A stretch of 34,516 nt of DNA from Acanthaster planci (taxonomy: Eukaryota; Echinodermata; Asteroidea; Valvatida; Acanthasteridae): positions 112,787 through 147,302 of the forward strand of contig NW_019091408.1 in the NCBI RefSeq assembly GCF_001949145.1. The letters run 5' to 3'. Of the stretch, positions 20,323 to 31,820 are shown in pieces; positions within the stretch are counted from its first letter, which is position 1; each line of letters opens with the position of its first letter. Under the pieces are notes generated by a model. That model saw nothing but the letters and a program-made list of their open reading frames with translations, was not told the origin of the DNA and did no database searches. A program made the translations under genes and the position numbers.

Positions 20323-23300
20323 CTAACAGTAAATCGAGATATCACATTTTGAATAATTAATAATATAAAATGCAAGAGCACCGTTTAAAAAAGTAAATAC
20401 TAGTACATAACATAATTCATATCCTGAAATGCAGGTTCATATTTCACAACGTTTACAATTTTGTTTTGCAAGAGATCACGTCATGATTTAGTACACGAAT
20501 GAACTCTCCCTGATACATTTTTTCTGAACGGAAGCAGCTCGTGCATGTGGAACATGATTACAGGTTATCCAGTTTCAAACGGAAAATTTTACTCCCATCA
20601 ATTTGGTCTCTCTCCTAAAAGTACGTGACTAGCATTTACTAGGTGTGCACAGTGCAGCTGTATGACACCGTTTTTCAATGTGACAAAACTAGCTACACGT
20701 CTGCAGTAAGTAATTTTGCAGGGTTGGTTCATGGGTTTCAACCCGATTCCACAAAGTCTGCCCTGTCTTAAGACTATGAAATGACATTGCTCGAGAAAGG
20801 CAAAACCGGTGAAGTCATAACCAAAAACAGTTACTTTTTACTCACCTTTGTCTCCCCAGTCTGGGTTCCACGAGTTGGCAACCAGCCAGTAGTCAACACC
20901 GCCCTCAGTGCCCCATCCAAGGATCTTCACGGCGTGTCCTCCGAGCACGGATCCCGTTTTGTGTTGGTAAACGCCTGTCGTTTATTAAGCATAAATATAT
21001 TCATTTTAAAATTCACATCTGCTATTTAACCGTTACAAATGCCGTTCCTTAAGTTCTTAAGTGTTGGTGATTTCAATTCCTAAAAAGGGTCCTGGAGAGA
21101 GGCATTCCCAATCCAATTAATATTCCCAGCCCCTCCTGGATACGCCACTAGTTCTTACCGGATCTGTAGGTGGGGAAGTCGGCGTAAACGGTGAAGTCTG
21201 CCTCCACAGGTCCGTTCATCATTATCTCTTTCTGTATCTGCTTGACTTTTGAATGGACACTGTAAACGCTCCCTCCTACGAAAGAGAATCATAAAACAAC
21301 TTTGTATAAAGCACGAGTGTGAAGAGATGGCTAATATACCGTACGCTCTGCACTAAAAGGTTTACCATAATGGAAAGGCAACTTTCACAAGGATCTAGGC
21401 GAGAACTCGCTACAAAAAACATCTGTTTGATCGAGAAAAGAAATGAAAGGAAATTGGAAAAAAAACATGTTCTGTTTAAACGGTGTTAAACTAGGGAGAA
21501 ATTTCTGGGGCTATATCGAGGGGTCAGTGAAAGCAAATTAACTGTGACACCTAGGTTTGTGTACATGTACATATATGGGGCTGGAGACACATGCCTCTCC
21601 CTTCCCCCAATAATTGCGCCACTGTGTTCAAAGCCGCTTTGCTTTACCCACCAAAGTGCCGGTCCTTGTCGAAGGTGACGTTGTAGCCCGTCCGGCAGGT
21701 GTGGTGGCATGGTGGAGTTGGGACCTCCGGTCCGCAGGGCTTCAGGTGACCGGGCTCGTGGTGATCACAGCCCGGAATGGAGTAGGGCTGGCAGCCGCTC
21801 TTGCTGTTGTACAGGCCTCCGCTGACAAGACCATGGGTCTTCCAGAACTCCCAGGCTGCGTTTGGGAATCCCCCAGCGCATCTTGAAACAAGCACAGCAT
21901 AGAAAAAAGAATGAGTACTGAGGCTTGCCATTCTCTGGTAAAACAACATCATGCCTCGCTCGCACATTTTGAATCCCTGCTCAATTTGCATCCAAAATTG
22001 TAGGGATCACGTCCTTTTCGATTCATATTGGTCGACTTAAGTTTCCGAAAACAGCGTGCAGTTCTTTCGCTGATAAGCATTTTTGGCAATTCCATTTGCA
22101 CGCTGACGATCTCGCGAGTACATGGGAGTTTGCGAGAAAAAACGAGAACACAGTAGTGTCCCTTCAACCCGCCAAGAAATCCGTTGCTTCATTCGTGGGT
22201 CGAAATGGTTTGATGAGTAGATAGTTGACGTTTTTCACTATCAATAAAGTTATGTTTCGGCGATGATCGACAATTTCCTAACGATTTATTTGGACGCAAA
22301 CTTGCTTAGTGTTTTTCACGAAAATCGCAGGCCTCCTCTTTTTTAAGTGCACCTGACTGTTTTGCAATAACTGAATAAAATTGAGACTTACAATTCTTCA
22401 CTAAAAGGATTGAACATCCGTTTAATACCAACATTTTTGCTGCCGGGCCAATCAAAAGTTATATGCACTACTCACTCAGCAATTCCGGCAATTTTATATT
22501 TTTGCAAGACGAATGGTAAGTCCGGTTCCCCATTAAACGATCAACATTCACTAGGTTTCCTTTGATGCAAAGTCTGGGTTCCCGATTTTGGTCAGACACA
22601 TTTACGCGTATCTCTGATACGCCAGTATTAGAGAGAATATGTCAATCAACCAATCGCAGATAGTCTTTCACGAAACACATACGGCAGTGTTTTCGGTTAA
22701 TCTCACGAAGTCTAAACCTGCGATAACGAAATATATTGGGTGCACCTGACTGTTTTGCAACGACTTGAAAAGTAAAAACTTATTGTTTGGCTGGATATAA
22801 GACATATATCTATCTTTCTGCTGTCAAGAAAATTCTCCCGGCCCAGGTTTGGATCCACTAAAACCAGGCTTTTTCTGTACCCCTCATTTTTGCACACGAA
22901 AGCCTACGTTTTACGGCTAATATCCTTCAAAAGAGACTGCGAATATTTGTATTTTTTACAAGGGACATGCGACTGATATCTTAACTGTTCATTTGTGTAG
23001 AGCTATTCCATTCTTAAAGGTGATACAAGGTGGTATACAATTTTGAAATGTCCACTACATAGCTCATTACATATGCATGATTCAGACAGCCTGGCGTGCA
23101 TACGTAGCAAATGAAAGGAGCAGCTTTTACGGGTGCCGTGCGCTGTCCTCGTCTCGGTCTCCCGCTTTTCTTGGTTTCCACATCCGACTTTGAAGTATTC
23201 AGCTCAATGAAAAGTCGTGTTTTGCTGGACAAGCATTGAAAATGTATTTTAGTGACTGGAACACAGAAAGAGTTGTATTAATTTCGAATATGACAGAAAG

Positions 23301-25414
23301 ACAAGCGGTTTCAATGTCAAAAATGAAGCATAAGACAGGAACGCTGGGAGTAGCGTAACTACATGTACCTTCGATGATTGAAATACATAAAAACGTCATG
23401 CCTAACACCGTCTTTTAACGTCGTTAAGTCCTCTTCTATAAAAATCAGGTATTTTTCTATCGCATTTTTATCACCACCTTCGAATCACGGCCTACATCGT
23501 CAAATAAAGACTTCTTACACCAGTTTCAGACAGGCGTTCTACAGTCGCACCGAACGCGCAGACTTTTGCTTTCAGACAGACGAACTTAATGCGTAGACTT
23601 GCATGGGGTTTTGCCCATGAAAATAGCGAAGTCTGGAACCAAGTCATTCTGGTGTCGTTCCAGCGCCTCCAAGTGTCGATCTTTCGCCTGCTAGCACGCC
23701 TTGTTGCTCCTAATTGCTCTAGACGTCGAACTTTTGCCATTCATCCAAAATTAACTTTAAATTTGGCTCGACGCGACTGTATAAGAACGCCTGTCTGAAA
23801 CTGGTGCAATTACCCATTGCCACAGGACTCGCAGCAGGAATTCAGCTCCTCGGCAGAAATGTTCACCTGGACGTTGTTGTGAATGCACTCACGATCCGAC
23901 ATGGCCTCCACCGCACCAAAAGCCTAATACAAGTAATAGAAAAACATGCTTGAAATACATGGAACAAGTGGACAGAAAAGGTGAGCACACGAGATTAATT
24001 AAGACGATCTGTTAGTGTCAGTTGCTTGAAATAACTTGCCACTTTTGGATTTGTTTTAGCAATTAATACCATTGTTATTAATACCGTCTGCATCATTGCG
24101 GCTTTCTTTACCATTGCAAATAGTGCACCCAAGGTAGGAGGGGCTCGGGGCTTAAATCCCGAGTACATGCACAGGCATCTGAAACCATTAGCTCTGTTGT
24201 AATCGTAAATCGTAGTCCCCTGTGGCACAAGGGGGGGGCTTGAGCACCATGAGCTATTTTGGGGTTAATTCCAGTTTGTGTCCAAGCAACAAATCCTAGG
24301 TGCAGCACTGGCCGTTGCAGAAGACCGGTGCTTACAAAAGACAAGCAGATTTCTGCACATGCAGTGAAAAAACGGAGTCACGTACGCAGACCCGAGTGAA
24401 TAGTACAAGTAAAATAGAAAAAACTAATGTCAACATGACGTTATAGAGGTAAAGTGCATGACTGGTACGCGCAACAAATTCAAGCCAAACATTCACTAAG
24501 CTTGCTTCATAATTAAATGTGCGTGAGAAAGTGTAGATTAAGTTCTTTGTTTTCATGTATTACTCAATAACTTTTGGTAACCTGATAGACATGGACATTG
24601 TGTGGCCGAAAAACGTTGGTTCCTTTTTATTTACATCCTGAGGGATTCTTTCAAAGGGATCAGGTCAAGTCGGACCCAAACCAACTCGGACCCATTCCAA
24701 CTCGGACACAATACTAATTCGGACCCACGACCATTTCGGACCCACAACCAACTCGGACCCACGCCAACTCGAAACCCTTTCAAAGGTCTTAAACTTAAAT
24801 GCGGCCCTATAGCGACTTGAGACTCATTTTATTAAATTGAGAGAGTGACTCCAAAAAACATACCCAACAAGAGCCGCAGGCTGCCTGGTCCCTGATCAGC
24901 GAAATAGTTGTGCATTTCGGCCACTTCTGGCGCGCGTCGAACGTCATGGGGATGTCACTGACGTCCTCGTGGAAGTACAGGGGCAGCCTCTTCTCCACCG
25001 GAAGCGGGTACTTCACTCCTAGACGAGCGATCACAGACTCCAGGGTTTCGCCTAAAAAATTGGGACCAGCCTGGAGCCAAAAACACAAGAAAATAACGAG
25101 GAAAATATTGCTGTATTTGTAATGTTCAGGCCTAAACTCGCTTTCCGGTATTTTTTGTTGTCGGTTTTTCCAGCGCAAATTTTTCTGTAGGAAGAACTGA
25201 ATACTGTATACACTGATTCTTGTGTAAAGAGATTTTGAGATCATTTTTATAAATAAATGAAGAAAATTCGGCATGGAACAGTCGTCTGCTGTACCTTCCA
25301 CGTGGTATCCATGGAGTTTATGCGTTGGATAATTTCTGCAGAGTACTCCTGAAAGTCGATGCTGGCCGATGTCAGGGCCAGGAAACTGACTAGGAACACC
25401 ACTGCGAAGCGCAT
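20243..25414 (-). CDS. CTSB: Cathepsin B, copy 2 (seven exons, canonical loop)
   Basis: Full papain-family lysosomal cysteine protease gene of 330 codons. Exons: 25414-25295, 25070-24864, 23923-23814, 21881-21652, 21275-21159, 20974-20846, 20322-20243. It has the same exon lengths and phases as copy 1, with GT-AG introns. Signal peptide [17 protein letters not shown], propeptide [14 protein letters not shown], active site [22 protein letters not shown] and [11 protein letters not shown] are all intact. The occluding loop reads GCDHHEPGH with both His residues, and exon 3 ends in the more usual CGNG. By family knowledge this copy should keep both endopeptidase and carboxydipeptidase activity. 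The start is the ATG at 25414; the codon before it is AAG. Its introns are compact apart from two private insertions. Confidence 0.96.
20699..20700. other. Empty site of the DIRS-type element
   Basis: ctacacg|tctgcagtaa corresponds to the two host flanks of the element in copy 1 (ctagacg at 6084 and tctgcagta at 10315), joined without loss or duplication. Confidence 0.88.
20846..20974 (-). CDS. CTSB: Cathepsin B copy 2, exon 6
   Basis: 129 nt: [19 protein letters not shown] (catalytic His), [18 protein letters not shown] (catalytic Asn). The donor gtgagt is closer to consensus than gtgatt in copy 1. Confidence 0.95.
21159..21275 (-). CDS. CTSB: Cathepsin B copy 2, exon 5
   Basis: 117 nt: [16 protein letters not shown] and [19 protein letters not shown]; the donor is gtaaga. 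Confidence 0.95.
21652..21881 (-). CDS. CTSB: Cathepsin B copy 2, exon 4 (occluding loop)
   Basis: 230 nt: [13 protein letters not shown] and loop GCDHHEPGH. The second loop His is CAC at 21760-21758, a single transition away from the TAC in copy 1. Confidence 0.95.
22047..23146. other. Copy 2-specific 1.1-kb insertion in intron 3
   Basis: Copy 1 has only about 40 unrelated bases between gtttcc (11619) and cctcgtctcggtct (11656). The insert holds a diverged internal direct repeat starting tgcacctgactgttttgca at 22350 and again at 22741. No terminal repeats, target duplication or ORF with recognisable motifs are seen. It may be an insertion in copy 2 or a deletion in copy 1. Confidence 0.6.
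23517..23807. mobile_element. MITE in intron 3 of copy 2
   Basis: About 290 bp. The terminal inverted repeats are better preserved than in copy 1: caccagtttcagacaggcgt at 23518 and its exact complement ending at 23806, with an acagtcgc-type inner extension. Presence in both copies shows that it predates the duplication. Confidence 0.85.
23814..23923 (-). CDS. CTSB: Cathepsin B copy 2, exon 3
   Basis: 110 nt: [32 protein letters not shown]. Five residues differ from copy 1, four of them in the last six codons. The donor gtaatt is followed at +7 by the MITE. Confidence 0.95.
24658..24776. repeat. Minisatellite insertion with 10-bp flanking duplication
   Basis: Six to seven units of the type aactcggacccacaacc (about 17 bp) lie between two copies of ctttcaaagg (24648-24657 and 24777-24786). 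Copy 1 has one ctttcaaagg (13206-13215) and no insert, so the array arrived as a unit in intron 2 of copy 2. Confidence 0.88.
24864..25070 (-). CDS. CTSB: Cathepsin B copy 2, exon 2
   Basis: 207 nt: propeptide end, [14 protein letters not shown] and CGSCW at the exon end, as in copy 1. Confidence 0.95.
25295..25414 (-). CDS. CTSB: Cathepsin B copy 2, exon 1
   Basis: 120 nt: signal peptide and propeptide start, ending DTTWK before the donor gtacag. One residue differs from copy 1 (F against V). Confidence 0.9.
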
Positions 25415-25661
25415 CTTGGCTGCTGAAACGAAACCCAAAAAGAGACAAATCCAGTGACGGAATTTGTATGCACTGAACTTGGAGCCAAAACAAAGCTGGT
25501 CAATTAAAACAATAAGCCCTAGACAGTCTTTGGCCAGCGGTCGTTCATTCAGGCAAATTCGTGTCCGATACATAGCCCGATGCACGCCAGCATATAGCCA
25601 CTATAGGTTACAGTTAGGGCACAATGATTAGACACCGAATTGTGGTCACTCTTTTTTCACT

Positions 25662-26205
25662 AAAATGCTAAAAATTAGGCCTAGCAGTGGTCCAGAATAA
25701 TGATGACGTGAGCACAACCGTACATAATGAATCTTTCGCGTGAGATCACTTCTTAACAGTAACTCTTAACGGTAACTCATCTCAATAACTTCTTAAGCTG
25801 ACTGATCAGGCCCTAAAACTAACCTTGTTGAGGCTTCAGCGTACAGTAGGCCTAGAGGAAACCTTTCACGGGATCGTATGAGACACCTGTGCAGTTCCAC
25901 TGACCGCCTGACTTGTGCGTGAGCAAACACACACCCCCTTGATTTAAGCGCAGTCAGTGCGATAAGAATAATGTAACCCATAACACTCGGCTGCACTCGT
26001 GACAGGTTAGAGTCCAACCACGTGACGGTCTTGTGACACAGGACAAGATAGATCCTGGCACAGAAACAGAAGAAGCATACTTTTTGTGTGCCTAAGCTTA
26101 AAGTTCAAACTTAATGGGGTCAGCAAATACGTTTTGCCTGCCGGATATAAAAGCGCATGTAAGCCTAGTTTGTTCGATCGCTCACAGCTGAAAACTTGTC
26201 TGACA
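25662..26205. other. 5' flank of cathepsin B copy 2
   Basis: Matches 15318-15835. Uninterrupted in this copy, so it is the better version of the upstream region. No start site can be fixed from sequence. Confidence 0.5.
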
Positions 26206-27490
26206 TAATGCCCAAACAATGAAAATCTTGTTGATAGTAAAGATTTCCACCGCAACTAATTTCCTGGTTAACGTAAGTAAACTTTATATTGTACAGGAAA
26301 TATTCAGGTAAAAAATCCGATCTCCTGACAAGTCAAACCAACAGCACTTTTATGATGTACCCCAGGGTGAAGCTGATAGCCTGTACTCCATACTTCGGCT
26401 TGGTACCTGCAGTATAATGTCCGACAAAAATCAAAATAACCTGAAGCGATAGCTTGTGTGTTGGATAACATCCATGCAGGTTCATCCCCCTGCATGCCTT
26501 TTGGGCACTTAACACCAATATGGCCAGCATCATCCTTTTTACCGTACGATCTCTCACACGTCTATAGAATAAAATCTTTCGCGAGCACTGCGACGCGACG
26601 CCAATTTTCTAACATTTTAGAATATCCGAGGGTTCTCGACAACTCTTGGACGGAGGGTACTTGGTCACAGACAGAAGTACATTGTTATAATTATCATGAT
26701 TTCGAATCGATTTGACTCAACCATTACAGACACAGAAAATATTAATGCCTTTCCATTCATACCAAGTTTAAAATAAGTGTGGTCCGAGTGTCATCCGTTG
26801 CCCAGAGGGGCGCGGCGCCACACCTTTGCAAGCAAGCATCTATTATGAACCCCTGACTGGACCAAGAGAGGGCCCGATTTTCCTAGCAACACAGACTCCT
26901 ATGGTGGGAACTGCACTACGCTTACTCACGAAGCCAGACTAAGAACCGCACGCATTACGGTCGCATTGCTACCACCAAAAGGTTCACCAGTAGCATAGTT
27001 CTTTTCAACTGATGAGGGGATGGCTCCCCACAAGGCAGACAGGGTAGACTACCGCGGTTACCTAGAAGAGCGCACTGAAAGCCGGCTCTTCTGTAGTTGT
27101 ACCTAAGTCTTACTTTATTTTCGTGTGTATTCCACACTTATGATTTATTTTGTATTGATGCGTTTTTTAGGGGGGTGACTGTCTCTGGGGTTTTTTTTTA
27201 ATTCTTTGAAAGTCGTATTTTGTCTTGAGATCGTCTTGTTTCTTTTGCTTGTTCCTACTTTTATTACACGTACACGTTATGTTTGTTATGTTTAATTGTG
27301 TTTCTTTTACCTTGTAGCAGGATCCTGTGGAAGAGCACTTTGAAGTGAACAGGCTACCCTGGTTAAATATACCAATAATAAATACATGATGAATAAATTT
27401 ATGCATCCCTTAAAAGCCGTGGGAGTGGGAAATGAAGAAAAATCTTGGGCACTGCGACAAAGGGTGTAAGGCATAAACTTTGAGACATTC
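26206..27490. other. No recognisable gene
   Basis: Unique-looking sequence. A minus-strand open stretch at 26557-26304 is hydrophobic but has no known motif. The part around 26990-27120 reads weakly like a decayed coding end (STDEGMAPHKADRVDYRGYL). Neither is enough to call a gene. Confidence 0.35.
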
Positions 27491-27499
27491 TAATTCGTT

Positions 27500-27830
27500 A
27501 AAATTATAAAAATGAAGAAGATGCAAATGTGATAGAATAAAACAACAAAATACTTAAGAAATATTAGGGACGGCAAGTTTATCAGTGTGCTTTTGAAAAC
27601 GGCCAGACCAGATTTGACAACAGTAATCAAAATGAGGTAAAATAAAGGTATTATAGAGACGTTTGAGAGACTGAATAGGTAGGTATGGTTTGACACGTCG
27701 AAACATACCAAGCTTTGCCTGAACTCTACTCACAACTTAATCAACATGTTAAGACTATATACTTGGTGTCAATAATAACACCAAGACGTTTTGTTTTGAC
27801 GACCCGGTTGCGTGATGATTAACCTCTACC
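27500..27830 (-). pseudogene. LINE reverse transcriptase thumb fragment
   Basis: On the minus strand KLGMFRRVKPYLPIQSLKRL and YNTFILPHFDYCCQIWSGRF are open from about 27718 to a stop near 27553. They are preceded by decayed LGVIIDTK-type sequence near 27790. These are the typical C-terminal motifs of Jockey/CR1/L2-group LINEs. Only about 100 codons remain. Confidence 0.85.
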
Positions 27831-27849
27831 TTTAAGAGATACCGCGCCT

Positions 27850-28899
27850 AATTTGTGTTTGGATCCGATAAGTTAATCTAGTCTGGCGACGTCCAAAAGC
27901 CCTAGGAACCTAAACACCACAACGATATAAAATGGGATCACGTGGTCCTTTATTTTAGCGACACCTTTAAAGCTCTTCTGGGCGTGTTGTGGCATGTGCT
28001 GCACCAGGATTGCGCCTATACCTTTACAAGGGAAAAACCAGATACAAGCGAAAAATGTGGACTCGATCATCTGCACGATTACCCTAAAGGTTTTGAAATG
28101 ACTTACCGGTATAAGTTTACATGTATGCAGCGTAGGAAAATAGGTGATCTTTTTTACGTTTTGGCTCTAGACACCTACATGTATAATCGCTGCATTGGTA
28201 AGCCCTCATGGTCTTATGCTCTGCCCTAACACGCTAACTCCGCTAACCTGAAGTAAGCTGCTTCAAATAACTCTCCTCGAACAGAAAATTCAGAGGGGGT
28301 TAGGGGGAATAGGGGAGGGGGAGATGAAGCAGAGGAGAGTCAAGCAACTTTTTGGTGTGTGAGCGTATAGTGCTTTTGTTTTATGGCACGCCTTTGGTAT
28401 TTTCGTATAAAGCCCTAATATTTGCCGTAGGCCTACAATTTTTCTTTTCCGCAAAGTGCCTACTGTATTTATTGGATAATTCAGCTCTGCGCTTGATCAT
28501 TCCCAAAAATGATCTGTGACGGTCCCAAAGAAACGTTGATCTTCTCCCTAAAACAATCGTCAAAAATTGTTTGGGGCTACAGACTGATGACTAGAATGTT
28601 CTCTTTTCAAAAGTGCGACCCTGCGTTGCGGAGACGATCTCGATTACGTAAAAGGTAGACACAACAGGAGGGCGCTATTTGGTTTCGGTAAAATCTTTTG
28701 CGTTTACTTCAAAGCTCAGTCGGAAAAAACGCCCGAAATATTAACTTAATGACCAGAGTCAGTGAAGCCATATAATAAAATGGAGCTGGGGGGGGGCTTT
28801 TCCACAAGGTCCCTATTTGGTGGGTAGTCCTGGGGCCAAGGGTACGGAGGTAGTCTGGTAGCCTAGCCCTAGTTTAGGGCTACCCCAGTATATACACGA
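27850..28899. other. No recognisable gene
   Basis: About 1 kb with short open frames and a G-run at 28788-28796. Nothing is recognised. Confidence 0.4.
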
Positions 28900-28934
28900 C
28901 AGGTTGGTGAGTTTATGCCTGCCACTGGTCAGGA

Positions 28935-31040
28935 GTGTCCAATCCTAGCTACTGTCTAAGCTTTAACGATGACTTGCCAACAGAAGGTATCCGAAGCTTT
29001 TTAGGGGGCACTCCCATCCATTCAGTCCCTGCAGCTGACAAACTGGCTGTGCTGGGGAAGCTCAACGCTTGCGCGAGTCACAACCGTGCCACTAATTACT
29101 CAAATGCCACAAGAAAGCTTGAAACAGTCAATAGGAACTCAACTGGGGAATTGTTCCCCGGGGGGGGAAGAGATTTCGTTGGCCTTGTTAAACATCCACT
29201 CATCCGTTTTTTTGTTTTTTCTTTTGTTTTGTTGTTTTAAGTTGGGGGCACCTGGGGACACTGGGAATTCGTGGGGGCACGTGGCTACGCCCCTTATTCT
29301 GGGTCCCAGTACTATCTGCTTGGTGCAGGACTGGGCCTACGTACCGACTTGCAAAAGGACACGAGAGATATTGTTACCACCAAAGCTTTGCCTTACCCTG
29401 GCTCCTCAACTGACAAGTTATCTTGTATGCCCCATTTGCAGATTCCTAGTAGTCGCACCAAACGCAAGACTCCCAGTTGCGCCTCAAGAAACTGGGATGT
29501 AACTAAAATCCGCTTCAAATCTGGCGTCTATTCCTGGCCTGACCTCCACCCTAAATACTGCCCAGCGCAGATTCTAGAACTGAATTTAGATAAGAATGTG
29601 AAGGGGGCTTGGAGGAGGTTGAAAGTACCAATCCAGTACTGGTACCAGTACAGGTCCGGTAAAAAAAAAACTGACTGGCTTAACGACCAGGAGGGCAAAG
29701 TTAAAGCTGCCTCAAACGTCCCCTGCACGCTCTGCGTTAAGCAAGTAGCACTGCTTCAAGTCGAAGCCTAATTACGAGAAATTGGAACACTGAAGGATAG
29801 CTGGTGGAACAAGGCAGATGGACTTAAAAACTGGCAAAGGGGAACCTCTCACAGGGAGCATTCTCTGCACTCAAAGTGCTCTATGAACCAAAAACAAACA
29901 CAGTTGAACCGATCAAAAGTGCACACGGCCGTCACCTGCTCACAGACTTTCTATCACAGTGGAACTAGCATTTTCAGTAGCTTTTTAACCAGACAAGCAA
30001 CTTCTTGAGAGGATGAGGCCACCGATCACCTTCATAGCCGTCCCACATGACAACCTTCTGGGGCGTTCATGTGCAGTTGACGGTATCTTGTAGACATGCT
30101 CCTCTAATTTTTCGACCGCTGTTGGAATAGACGGGGCTGCCTCAGAATTCCAGAGACACGCTAATAGTAACCATCTATACAAAGGGGATAAGGGAAAGCA
30201 GTGTGGCGGCTCCATATTGTCAAGTACAGGTAAAATTCTAACAAAGATCCCGCTAAACCGACTCAGGATTATATCCAAGAGCATATATACTCCCAGTCAA
30301 TACATCTTCAGAGTTGGATGCTTAACGACATCACCTCCTTCTTCGGGGCAGCTACAAAATAAAAACAGTGAAAAGGCACTGGGAACAGAACCAGATGTGC
30401 ATATTGGTGTATATCTCAGAAATCTTTGACAAATGCCGTCAATCGGGAGACACTATGAAGGGTGCTCAGAGTACACAGAGAGTACACGTCTCTCACAGAC
30501 GCCAATGAATATCTTGTCCTGTACAAGAGTCATATCGGAAGCTGACTGCTGTGCAGCATAGGTATCCGAGATAGATCATGCACGTAAGTTGGCAAAGCAA
30601 AATTCTCTTCAAACAAGTACTGGAGAAAGCCGGTGTAGACAGCTGAGCTGGCCACACAAAGTGTACATCCAACAACAGTCCGACTGAGCCAATCTCCTAC
30701 AGAGAGCTGGCAGAGGGCAAACACAATCACAGAGGGCAAAAAGCTCAGATACAAAGATGTTCTGAAGTGTAATTTGGAAGCAAATGGTCAATGTAGATGT
30801 ATGGGACCCGGTAGCAGACAGGCAGAGCTGGCATAAAACTTACCAAACTGTAGAGAGAAGACGTCTGGACCTATACACCAAGGCACATGATAATGCAGAC
30901 GCCATCAACAGGCAGTCATCAGTGTCACCACAGTATAGTGCCGCAAGTGCAACACGGTGTTCCATGCTGGCCTGGCTGCTTATCTCAGGACAAACGAATG
31001 CCTACAAAACTAAAACTCTCTGCTTCAGTAAACACTAGAT
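28935..31040 (+). pseudogene. Decayed LINE (endonuclease to C-terminus), internally deleted
   Basis: Pieces appear in LINE order. The endonuclease motif PAADKLAVLGKLNACASHN is at 29025-29085. The endonuclease end, with DLQKDTRDIVTTKALP and the SRTKRKTPSC / NWDVTKIRF linker, is at 29330-29520. The connector GKKKTDWLNDQEGKVKAAS is near 29660, then KDSWWNKADGLKNWQ near 29795. RT entry SSTGKILTKIPLNRLRIIS is at 30217-30280. The 3' region SYRELAEGK and KLRYKDVLKCNLEA is at 30700-30780, and ADRQSWHKTYQTVERRRLDL with a decayed Cys/His end reaches 31038. The catalytic centre between about 30430 and 30500 is missing. Many stops and frameshifts are present. The open frame 29271-29771 is part of this element and not an independent gene. 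Confidence 0.88.
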
Positions 31041-31820
31041 CGATGGCCTGTCGAAGCCAGTAGCACAGGGGGGGGATATTCAGGGCATGTGTGGTCTGCA
31101 ATATCCAGCCAGAAATGAGACCGAGGGGTACCCCCAACTTGCCCATTCGCTATACACACACAAGGTGTATATATCCCCCAAGATGTCTGAAAAGAATTCC
31201 TCAGATTCCAGAGAGACAATGACCAACACAAAGCAGGGGGTTCTCTCTGTCTCTCTGGGCTAGATTATTCAATAGGCAGACAATTTCCGATCTATTGAAA
31301 TTTTTAAACTCTGTTCATAGCTTGTAATGAAATACAGCTGACTCCAACATCAATAGCTTGCCATTACAAGAACACATCTAGCTTTGACAGTAAATCACAT
31401 TTGAATTTAATACTTAGCTGACGGCACTTCAGTGAGACAGACTCACACGTTTATTCACAACTACATGAAAACTTCACCACTGCTACGTCACTTAGCAGTG
31501 AAGAGTTTTTTTTAAGGTATTCTTTTCAGGAAAGTCATTTGAATACCACTGACAAGGAGGGAAAGTACATTTGAACCATATTATCACAAGGGAATTGTCA
31601 TCTTCCGTTGTGGTCAACCATTAACTGTCATCTTACAGTGGTCAGCTGTGAACAACTCTATCAAAGTCAGGAATAGGTCTGTTTTTTTTAACGGACTGTG
31701 AAATCTTTAGATTTTCTGTTTCTCTACATAGTACATGTAAATGCCATTGTACTTTACAATCAGTAACCGATTCACAATACATGTTCCAAAATCTCCTCCG
31801 AAAATTTGGAAAAAGTACAT
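31041..31820. other. No recognisable gene
   Basis: Region behind the LINE. It contains an AATAAA signal in minus orientation (tttatt near 31448), which could serve a minus-strand transcript, but this cannot be tied to a gene. Confidence 0.35.

Larger units (their letters stand above)
19410..26205. repeat. Duplicated block, copy 2
   Basis: Same-orientation copy of 4487-15835. It lacks the DIRS-type and TIR elements. It has its own insertions in introns 2 (24658-24776) and 3 (about 22047-23146). Confidence 0.9.

Noticed and set aside
26146-26153. TATA box (tataaaag) near the 5' end of cathepsin B copy 2
   Set aside because: It lies on the plus strand, opposite to the gene, and the matching place in copy 1 is not conserved.
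26304-26557. Hydrophobic minus-strand open stretch
   Set aside because: Short, with no recognised motif and no clear splice sites. It is mentioned only under the unannotated region.
27009-27035. Hammerhead ribozyme core (ctgatgag followed by a small stem)
   Set aside because: The required GAAA strand after the stem is absent (ACAAGG instead).
29470-29640. Noggin-like look of the reading SGVYSWPDLHPKYCPAQIL
   Set aside because: The surrounding frame matches the endonuclease-RT linker of a LINE (NWDVTK, GKKKTDWLNDQEGK, KDSWWNKAD). The cystine-knot cysteines of noggin are missing.
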